A DNA stretch of 19,318 nt from an uncultured Chloroflexota bacterium (GTDB lineage Bacteria > Chloroflexota > Dehalococcoidia > UBA2247 > RBG-13-53-26). How positions within the stretch are numbered: position 1 is the stretch's first letter; every line of letters begins with the position of its first letter. Shown in pieces: positions 13,554-19,318 of the stretch. The stretch lies in the NCBI GenBank assembly GCA_937860285.1, contig CALMBS010000440.1, forward strand, positions 1 through 19,318. The letters are read 5' to 3'. The position numbers and the translations under genes are program-made. The notes below the pieces were generated by a model that was not told where the DNA came from, did not search any database, and saw only the letters and a list, made by a program, of their open reading frames with translations.

Positions 13554-13615
13554 CGAGACGACCTGGCGGGCGCCAGCCGCCGGGCCGACTATCGGTGGGG
13601 GATCAGAGGTGCCCG

Positions 13616-15145
13616 ATGATGCTGTTGAAGAAGACTACGTCGGTCTGTCCCGAAGACCTGAAGCCGCTGGAGGCCGAGCTATGGGAGGTCGAGGGCCAGG
13701 TGATCATGAAGAAGACCTGCCCCGAGCACGGCAGCTTCGAGGATGTCTACTGGAGCGACTACCAGGAGTACGTCAGGGCTGAGCAGTGCCGGGATGACGG
13801 CACGGGGATGACCGAGCCTCGGAAGACCGATCTGGGATGCCCGCAGGGCTGCGGCATCTGCCAGAGGCACACCACCCGCACCACCCTGATGATCATGGAC
13901 CTGACCAACCGGTGCAACCTGAAGTGCCCCATCTGCTTCGCGGCCGCCCAGGCCGGGGAATACGTCTACGAGCCCACGATGGACCAGCTGAGAGGCATAG
14001 TGGAGTATGCCAGGCGAATGAACGAGCCCAATGTCGTGCAGGGCATACTGAACAGCGGCGGCGAGCCAACGGTGAGGGAGGACCTGCTCGACGTCCTCAA
14101 GATGGAGCGGGACCAGGGGATCGACTACATCGTGGTGGCCACCAACGGCCTGCGGCTGGCCGCGGACATCGAGTACTTCAAGGCCCTGCGCGACCTCGGG
14201 GTCTACATCTACCTGCAGTTCGACGGCGTGACGCCTGAGCCCTATCTGAAGGCCAGGGGGCGTGATCTCTGGCCGGTCAAGCAGAAGGTGATCGACAACG
14301 CGCGGAAGATAGGCTACGACAAGGTGATCCTGGTGGCCACCATCGTCAGAGGGGTCAACGACGGCCAGGTGGGCGACATGGTCCGGTACGTGGCCGCCAA
14401 CTCCGACGTCATCCGGCACATCGTCTACCAGCCGGTGAGCTTCTCCGGCCGGATCGACCGCACCCGGCTGAAGGAGATGAGGATCACCACTTCGGACGTC
14501 ATGCGCCTCTTCGAGGAGCAGACGCAGGGCGAGATCAAGACGAGCGACTTCTTCACCCTCACCATGACGGAGACCCTGGCCAAGATGGTGACCAAGGGCG
14601 GGAGGCACCGTGAGTTCTGTATACATCCCCACTGCGGCGTAGTGGCCCTGGCGTCGCTGGAGAAAGGCAAGCTGGTGCCTATCAGCCGCTTCATCGACAA
14701 TGAGAAGTTCTACGCCAGGATGAGGCGGGCCTTCGAGGCTAAGAAATCCCGGGCGGGGATCATGCGGGACCTGGTCATCGGCTTTGCCCTGCACGTGAAG
14801 CCCGGCTTCTGGCTGAGGCTCCTTCCCCTGCTGAAGACCTGGAGCCGCCAGACCGGCCGGGCGCTGATGGACGACTGGATGCGCCAGAACTGGGTCTCCA
14901 TCGGCATCATGCAGTTCATGGACCCCTACAACTTCGATCTCGACCGGGTGCAGCGGTGCTGCCTCCACTACGGAGTCCCGGACCGGAAGACCGGGGCCCG
15001 CCTGATACCCTTCTGTGCCATGAACAACTTCCACCGCCAGTCCGTGGAGAGGGAGTTCTCCACCAGCGCCCGGGCCACGCCGGGCGGTGGGGCCCCGGCG
15101 GCCCGGGAGAAGGTCGCCTCCCGGGAACCCATCATTGTGCCGTAG
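13616..15145 (+). CDS. Radical SAM enzyme of the MJ0619 / tetraether lipid synthase (Tes) type
   Basis: 509 residues; ATG ATG at 13616/13619 after AGAGGTG. The radical SAM cluster motif is Cys100-x3-Cys104-x2-Cys107 (LTNRCNLKCPICFA), with the SAM-binding NSGGEPT at 146-152. N-terminally, SVCPEDL (Cys11) and KTCPEHGSF (Cys35) recall the rubredoxin-like iron site of Tes, and Cys75-x3-Cys79-x2-Cys82-x2-His85 immediately precedes the core, as in MJ0619-type proteins. Cys335, Cys340, Cys448/449 and Cys467 could ligate the auxiliary clusters. Tes joins C40 isoprenoid or fatty tails at unactivated carbons to make membrane-spanning lipids; bacterial relatives are linked to membrane-spanning diacids and tetraethers. 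The residue three after Cys11 is Asp14 where relatives have Cys. Residues 395-406 are hydrophobic and may touch the membrane. The family call is fairly secure; the lipid substrate is inferred. Confidence 0.82.
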   Translation: MMLLKKTTSVCPEDLKPLEAELWEVEGQVIMKKTCPEHGSFEDVYWSDYQEYVRAEQCRDDGTGMTEPRKTDLGCPQGCGICQRHTTRTTLMIMDLTNRCNLKCPICFAAAQAGEYVYEPTMDQLRGIVEYARRMNEPNVVQGILNSGGEPTVREDLLDVLKMERDQGIDYIVVATNGLRLAADIEYFKALRDLGVYIYLQFDGVTPEPYLKARGRDLWPVKQKVIDNARKIGYDKVILVATIVRGVNDGQVGDMVRYVAANSDVIRHIVYQPVSFSGRIDRTRLKEMRITTSDVMRLFEEQTQGEIKTSDFFTLTMTETLAKMVTKGGRHREFCIHPHCGVVALASLEKGKLVPISRFIDNEKFYARMRRAFEAKKSRAGIMRDLVIGFALHVKPGFWLRLLPLLKTWSRQTGRALMDDWMRQNWVSIGIMQFMDPYNFDLDRVQRCCLHYGVPDRKTGARLIPFCAMNNFHRQSVEREFSTSARATPGGGAPAAREKVASREPIIVP

Positions 15146-15238
15146 GCCCCGCCGCCCCTCCCGCCCCTCCCCATACCCCTCCCGTCGTCCCCCGGACCAC
15201 CGGCGCCCCGACCCCGTCGCGGCGTGATCCTGTCATAG

Positions 15239-15278
15239 TTTTGTAACTTCCGGGCGAATGGTCGAGACGATTTTGTAA
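15239..15278. repeat. Two direct copies of TTTTGTAA, 32 bp apart
   Basis: TTTTGTAA occurs at 15239-15246 and again at 15271-15278. They stand out as A/T-rich words in a GC-rich region upstream of the chemotaxis block. The 32-bp offset is about three helical turns, compatible with one protein bound twice on the same DNA face. Confidence 0.35.
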
Positions 15279-15400
15279 GGGCCCCCCTGATGGGTGAGAC
15301 ATTTGAGTGACACCCGAAAACTAGAATAGGGCCTGGCTTGGGGGCCGGGCGGGGGACATGGCCCCGGCCGGGCCCGGCTGTTCGCATGGTCGGGCATGGG

Positions 15401-15445
15401 CCCCGGCCCGCCGAGCCGGGGTGCGGCTCCGGGAGGCATCCTCCC
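15401..15445 (+). promoter_or_regulatory. Two hairpins in the chemoreceptor mRNA leader
   Basis: CCCCGGC (15401-15407) pairs with GCCGGGG (15415-15421) across a 7-base loop. GGGAGG (15431-15436) pairs with CCTCCC (15440-15445) across CAT. The second ends about six bases before the purine-rich ribosome site (15451-15464) and itself contains an SD-like GGGAGG. Confidence 0.4.
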
Positions 15446-15474
15446 TGGCAAGGGGAGAGAGGAAGAGTGCAGAC

Positions 15475-17532
15475 ATGGCGGCGTTCATAAGGAGTCGGTT
15501 GCGGGCCGGGCTGCTGCTCAAGATGTGGCTGCTGGGCATGATCCTGGCCACCTCCATCGCCTTGGTCTTCTGCTACTACGTCCTGCCCGGCATCCAGGCC
15601 CGAATCTTCAGCGAGCAGCGGGCGGAGGTGAAATCCAGCGTGCTCATGGTCGTGGGCGTGCTCGACTCCATCCACTCTATGGAAGAAGCCGGGATGCTGT
15701 CAACGGCCGAGGCCCAGTCTTACGCGCTGGCGGAGATGAACCGGCTGCGTCACGGCGAGGACGGCCGGAACACCTTCTGGGTCAGCGACCACCAGCCGGT
15801 GCTCCTGGTGGACCCGACTGTGCCGGACCTGGTCAACACCAGCGTGGAAGGCATAACCGGCGCCGACGGGGAGCTGGTCTTCGTGGAGATGGCCCAGCTC
15901 TGCCAGAGCCGGGGGGGCGGTATCTACGATTTCCAGTGGCGGTACGCTCCGGGCGGCACTCGGGAGAAGCTCTGCTACGTGCAGGCCTACGAGCCCTGGG
16001 GCTGGGTGGTGGGGAGCGGCATCTACACCGACGATGTCATGGCGGGCTACGTGCCTTTCCGGAACACCATCGGCATAGCCTTCGGTGCGGTCGGCATCGT
16101 CGGTCTTCTGCTCTTCTGGCCAGCGACCCACTTCGTCCTGGGCAAGCCTCTGGCTTCGCTGGTCAGGACCTCCGAGGCCCTGGCCATGGGGGACGTGGAG
16201 CAGAAGATCGAGATAACGTCGCAGGACGAGATAGGGCAGCTGGCGGCGGCGCAGTCCAGGGTCATCGACTATATGAAGGAGATGGCGGAGGTAGCCGCCA
16301 GGGTGGCCGATGGCGATTTGACCGTCCAGGTCAGGCCCCTCTCCGGGGAGGACGCCTTTGGGAATGCCTTCCGGGAGCTGTTGGCCCGTCAGAGTGACCT
16401 GATCGGGAAGGTGAAGCTGGTGGCGGCCAACGTATCAGAGGCCAGCCGGCAGCTGACGAAGGCCGCCGAGCAGACGGCACAGGCGACCCAGCAGATTGCC
16501 TCCACCATCCAGCAGGTGGCCAGGGGGACGGCGGAGCAGTCGAACTCGCTGCAGCAGACGGCCAGCAGCGCGGAGCAGCTGTCCAGCGCCATCGCCCAGA
16601 TAGCCGTGGGCTCACAGGAGCAGGCCGAGGGTGTGAATGAGGCCACCGGGATAGTGAAGAGGGTTTCCGGCGCCATCACCGAGGTCACCAACTACTCCCG
16701 GGTGGGCATGGAGGTCTGGCAGAGCACGGCGGCCTCCGCCGCCGAAGGGGCCCGCATGACGCACGAGACGGTCACCGGCATGGACAAGGTGAAGAAGGCC
16801 ATGGACACGGTGGCGGTGAGGGTCACCGATCTTGGCGAAAGGTCCGGGGAGATCGGCCAGATCGTGGCCACTATCGACGATATCGCGGCGCAGACCAACC
16901 TGCTGGCCCTCAATGCCGCCATAGAGGCGGCGCGCGCCGGGGAGCAGGGCCGGGGGTTCGCCGTGGTGGCGGACGAGGTCCGGAAGCTGGCGGAGAGATC
17001 GTCGCTGGCTACCAGGGAGATAGCCACCATCGTGGACGGCATACGGACGGGTGTGGCGGAGGCGGTCAGCGCCATGAAGCAGGGCAGCCAGGACGTGGAG
17101 GTGGGATACAAGCTGGCGACGGATGCCGGTGCTGCCCTGGACGGGATCCTGGACCGGTCCCGCAGCGTGGCCAGGCAGGTGGAGCAGATATCGGCGGCGG
17201 CCCAGGACCTGCAGAGCCTGAGCAGCGGCATGGTGGATGCCATCGACCGCATCAACCGGATAGTGGAGCAGAATGCCGCGGCCACGGCGCAGATGACGGA
17301 CAGCTCCGGCATCATGTCCCGGTCGGTGGAATCGACGGCGGGGGTGGCTGAGGAAAACAGCGCGGCCTCGCAGGAGGTGTCGGCCTCGGTGGAGCAGATG
17401 TCGGCCCAGGTGGCGGAGACGCTGGCCGCGGCGCAGTCCGTGGCCGACATGTCAGAGGAGATGGAGAGGGCGGTGGCGCGATTCAGGGTGGACCAGGCGG
17501 ATGCGCCGGGCCGGGTCGAAAGGCAACGGTAG
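15475..17532 (+). CDS. Methyl-accepting chemotaxis protein with single Cache domain
   Basis: 685 residues; ATG at 15475 after GAGAGGAAGAG. A longer frame upstream is Arg/Pro-rich and overlaps leader hairpins, so it is rejected. The first membrane helix is at about 16-38. The extracytoplasmic sCache_2-type domain spans about 40-190, with TFWVSDHQPVLLVDP at 100-114, QWRYAPGG at 154-161, and the family's closing EPWGWVVGSGIYTDDV at 173-188. The second helix is at about 197-222, followed by a HAMP domain to about 275 (EIGQLAAAQ). The long signalling coiled coil has its hairpin tip at 459-510 (IAAQTNLLALNAAIEAARAG, EVRKLAERS). It senses a small ligand outside the membrane and signals to a CheA-CheW complex. 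No C-terminal NWxxF tether for CheR is present. The cheW gene follows after 33 bases and a paralogue after that. Confidence 0.94.
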   Translation: MAAFIRSRLRAGLLLKMWLLGMILATSIALVFCYYVLPGIQARIFSEQRAEVKSSVLMVVGVLDSIHSMEEAGMLSTAEAQSYALAEMNRLRHGEDGRNTFWVSDHQPVLLVDPTVPDLVNTSVEGITGADGELVFVEMAQLCQSRGGGIYDFQWRYAPGGTREKLCYVQAYEPWGWVVGSGIYTDDVMAGYVPFRNTIGIAFGAVGIVGLLLFWPATHFVLGKPLASLVRTSEALAMGDVEQKIEITSQDEIGQLAAAQSRVIDYMKEMAEVAARVADGDLTVQVRPLSGEDAFGNAFRELLARQSDLIGKVKLVAANVSEASRQLTKAAEQTAQATQQIASTIQQVARGTAEQSNSLQQTASSAEQLSSAIAQIAVGSQEQAEGVNEATGIVKRVSGAITEVTNYSRVGMEVWQSTAASAAEGARMTHETVTGMDKVKKAMDTVAVRVTDLGERSGEIGQIVATIDDIAAQTNLLALNAAIEAARAGEQGRGFAVVADEVRKLAERSSLATREIATIVDGIRTGVAEAVSAMKQGSQDVEVGYKLATDAGAALDGILDRSRSVARQVEQISAAAQDLQSLSSGMVDAIDRINRIVEQNAAATAQMTDSSGIMSRSVESTAGVAEENSAASQEVSASVEQMSAQVAETLAAAQSVADMSEEMERAVARFRVDQADAPGRVERQR

Positions 17533-17565
17533 CGCCGGCACTACGGGCCGGAAGAGGGTGAGCAC

Positions 17566-18072
17566 ATGGTGAAAGAGATGAAGCGGATGACCGAGCAGCA
17601 GCTGGTGCTGTTCGACCTGGCGTCGGAGCACTACGCCATCGACAGCATGAACGTGCGGGAGATCATCCGGATGCAGGCGATCACGAAGATACCGGGGGCC
17701 CCGGCGTCGGTGGAAGGGGTGATCAACCTCAGGGGCAAGGTGACCCCGGTGATGGACCTGAGGAAGAGGCTGGGCCTCGAGGTCGGGCAGGAGAGCAAGG
17801 AAACCAGGATAGTGGTGGTCGAGGTCGGAGGCCAGGATGTGGGGCTGGTCGTGGACGGTGTCAGCGAGGTGCTGCGGATACCGGTGTCCGTGATCGAGCC
17901 CACTTCGACCATAGTGGCGCCTGAGGAGGCGGACTACATCCTGGGTGTGGCCAAGCTGGAGACGAAGCTGGTGATCCTGCTGGACATAGGCCGCCTGCTG
18001 GCCGGTGACGAGAGGCGGATGCCGGTGGGCGCCCCGGTTTCCAGGGACGGGGCTGCAGCCGGAGCCGTCTGA
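17566..18072 (+). CDS. cheW: Chemotaxis coupling protein CheW
   Basis: 168 residues; ATG at 17566 after GAGGGTG (an in-frame ATG at 17587 is possible). It is the standard CheW fold: QQLVLFDLASEHYAI at 11-25, VREIIRM at 30-36, the receptor/CheA interface motif VEGVINLRGKVTPVMDLR at 49-66, IVVVEVGGQDVGLVVDGVSEV at 82-102, and ILGVAKLETKLVILLDI at 125-141. CheW bridges chemoreceptor tips to the histidine kinase CheA. It is placed between two chemoreceptor genes, 33 bases after the first and 86 bases before the second, suggesting one transcript and a dedicated array. The tail after about 147 is short and not conserved. Confidence 0.95.
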   Translation: MVKEMKRMTEQQLVLFDLASEHYAIDSMNVREIIRMQAITKIPGAPASVEGVINLRGKVTPVMDLRKRLGLEVGQESKETRIVVVEVGGQDVGLVVDGVSEVLRIPVSVIEPTSTIVAPEEADYILGVAKLETKLVILLDIGRLLAGDERRMPVGAPVSRDGAAAGAV

Positions 18073-18158
18073 CCGGGCAAACAGGGACCGTCCGGCCGGC
18101 CAGGGCGGGAGGCAGTCTGGCGGCTGGCCGCGGCGTCCCGGAACAGGAGAAAGAGAAC

Positions 18159-19318
18159 ATGCCGATGCTGGGAGACAGGCGCATAAGGATCGGACTGCTG
18201 GGGAAGCTGTTCCTGGTCGTGGTGGTGGTGACCATGCTGTACAGCCTCTACATGTGGCTGTGGGTGCTGCCCAAGCTGCAGGACAACATGAGGCAGGAGA
18301 TGAAGACCAGGGCCATGGAAGAGACCCAGATCGGCTGGAGAACAGTGAACATGGTCTACCAGTTCATGGAGGTGTCGGGCATGGCCAGCCGGGCCGATGC
18401 CCAGGCCTACGCGCTGATGGCGCTGAGCGATGTCAGCTTCGGGTCCGGCGATAGCCGGGGGTACTTCTGGGTCAACGATGCCCAGCCGGTGCTGCTGGCG
18501 GACGCCGCCAGGCCCGACCTGGTGAACACCGATGTTGGCGGCTACACGGACGAGAAGGGGAACCTGGTCTTCAGGGACATCGTGGAGATCTGTGAGGGGC
18601 AGGGCGAGGGCTGGTACACCTTCTACTGGAGGGACTCTGATGGCGGCCAGGCTGGCGAGAAGGTGGCCTATGTGATTTCCTTCGAGCCCTGGGGCTGGAC
18701 CATCGGCTCCGGGGTCTACACCGCCGATGTGTCTGGGGCGTACTGGAGGCTGGGAGTGCAGCTCTGGCTGGCCATCGCCAGCATCCAGCTGGTGGGCATG
18801 GTCAGCATCTGGCTGGTGTTCCGCTACGTGCTGAGCCAGCCCCTGACCAAGCTCCTGCGCAGCTCCCGGGCCCTGGCACTGGGAGACGTCAGTCAGCGGA
18901 TTGAGTTCACGTCCGGTGACGAGATCGGGGAGCTGGCCGAGGCGCACTCATCGGTGCTGGACTACATGAGGGAGGTGGCCGGCGTCAGCGAGAGGCTGGC
19001 CGGTGGCGACCTCACGGTGGAGGTCAGGCCCCGGTCGGAGCGGGACGCGCTGGGGCGGTCACTCTCGGAGATGGTAGTGAGGCAGCAGGAGCTCCTGGGC
19101 CGGGTGAAATCGGTGGCGGGGAACGTGTCGGAGGCCAGCAAGCAGCTCAGCCGGGCGGCGGAGCAGACGGCCCAGGCCACGCAGCAGATCACCAGCACCA
19201 TACAGCAGATGGCGAGGGGGGCGGCGGAGCAGTCGGGGGCGCTGCAGCAGACGGCGGGCAACGTGGAGCAGATGTCGGGGGCGGTGGAGGCGATAGCGGG
19301 GGGGTCGCGGGCGCCGGC
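18159..19318 (+). CDS. Second sCache chemoreceptor, cut by window end
   Basis: 386 residues visible, open to the last base; ATG at 18159 with AGGAGA eight bases upstream. It has the same architecture as the receptor at 15475: first membrane helix about 14-36, sCache_2-type domain about 38-190 (YFWVNDAQPVLLADA at 101-115, EPWGWTIGSGVYTADV at 175-190), second helix about 197-223, HAMP domain to about 275, and the start of the signalling coil. The two proteins align without large gaps, including EASxQLxxAAEQTAQATQQI, so they are paralogues from a duplication. The sensory domains differ more than the signalling parts, suggesting different ligands. Expect about 300 more residues including the hairpin tip. 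The final residues read GSRAPA where the paralogue has GSQEQA, which may be an end-of-sequence artefact. Confidence 0.92.
   Translation, partial: MPMLGDRRIRIGLLGKLFLVVVVVTMLYSLYMWLWVLPKLQDNMRQEMKTRAMEETQIGWRTVNMVYQFMEVSGMASRADAQAYALMALSDVSFGSGDSRGYFWVNDAQPVLLADAARPDLVNTDVGGYTDEKGNLVFRDIVEICEGQGEGWYTFYWRDSDGGQAGEKVAYVISFEPWGWTIGSGVYTADVSGAYWRLGVQLWLAIASIQLVGMVSIWLVFRYVLSQPLTKLLRSSRALALGDVSQRIEFTSGDEIGELAEAHSSVLDYMREVAGVSERLAGGDLTVEVRPRSERDALGRSLSEMVVRQQELLGRVKSVAGNVSEASKQLSRAAEQTAQATQQITSTIQQMARGAAEQSGALQQTAGNVEQMSGAVEAIAGGSRAP

Larger units (their letters stand above)
15146..15474. other. 329-bp intergenic region: G-quadruplex motifs, direct repeats and structured leader
   Basis: No gene is seen here. 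From left to right it holds a C-rich tract with a G-quadruplex motif on the minus strand (15155-15172), two copies of TTTTGTAA (15239-15246 and 15271-15278), a lone TAGAAT (15322-15327) as possible -10, a G-rich tract on the plus strand (15329-15355), and two hairpins (15401-15421 and 15431-15445) just before the chemoreceptor ribosome site. Confidence 0.6.

Noticed and set aside
13538..13615. N-terminal extension of the radical SAM protein from an ATG at 13538
   Set aside because: That ATG lies inside the -35/-10 promoter at 13525-13553, and homology begins only after 13616, where an SD is present.
13679..15034. 451-codon open frame on the minus strand inside the radical SAM gene
   Set aside because: It is a mirror of the radical SAM codons, with no SD or known motif.
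15358..15474. N-terminal extension of the first chemoreceptor
   Set aside because: Arg/Pro/Gly-rich translation over leader hairpins; the paralogue starts directly with a short basic segment before its first membrane helix, as does the start at 15475.
1..19318. CRISPR arrays, tRNA or rRNA genes, insertion sequences, phage genes
   Set aside because: I saw no regularly spaced repeats, cloverleaf-like sequence, transposase motifs or terminal inverted repeats in any intergenic region.

Overview
This is a GC-rich bacterial window of 19.3 kb. The -35/-10 promoters, Shine-Dalgarno sites and occasional GTG/TTG starts are bacterial. The gene set suggests an anaerobe: a glycyl radical enzyme, a 2-hydroxyacyl-CoA-dehydratase-type activase, a homocitrate-synthase-like (possibly Re-citrate synthase) operon, a tetraether-synthase-like radical SAM enzyme, and chemoreceptors with single Cache domains. 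Frequent ATA and AGG codons despite the high GC, together with this gene set, make an uncultured Chloroflexota of the Dehalococcoidia type my best guess. That is inference; no rRNA or marker gene is present. Both window edges cut through genes.

Layout. 1-1375 (-): N-terminal part of a glycyl radical enzyme. 1562-2221 (+): membrane-anchored molybdopterin oxidoreductase, divergent from it. 2248-4779 (-): large secreted, C-terminally anchored multidomain protein with its own strong promoter. 4918-9020 (-): four-gene operon (aconitase-family large subunit, small subunit, isocitrate dehydrogenase, homocitrate-synthase-like enzyme) behind a near-consensus promoter and a ~145-nt leader. 9333-10115 (+): divergent enoyl-CoA hydratase. 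10153-11923 (-): zinc-ribbon mini-protein, BcrA/HgdC-type ATPase activase with an extra cysteine cluster, and a thioredoxin-like protein translationally coupled to it. 12085-13455 (+): MscS-type channel. 13616-15145 (+): radical SAM enzyme resembling the MJ0619/Tes lipid-crosslinking family. 15475-19318 (+): chemoreceptor, CheW, second chemoreceptor (cut by the window end).

How the genes fit together. The 4918-9020 operon reads as one route from oxaloacetate or 2-oxoglutarate plus acetyl-CoA to a 2-oxo-dicarboxylate. The isocitrate-type residues of the dehydrogenase favour citrate to isocitrate to 2-oxoglutarate, so the 'homocitrate synthase' may be a Re-citrate synthase. The activase, its thioredoxin-like partner and the zinc-ribbon protein form a redox-flavoured cluster with no dehydratase beside it. 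The MscS channel and the Tes-like enzyme are co-oriented but have separate promoters. The chemotaxis block holds two related receptors around one CheW, with no CheA in view.

The most interesting items are the Tes-like radical SAM protein with an Asp where a rubredoxin-type Cys is expected, the activase with five extra C-terminal cysteines, a 27-bp palindrome that could hide an alternative activase start, the citrate-branch operon, and a very regular G-quadruplex motif after the radical SAM gene.
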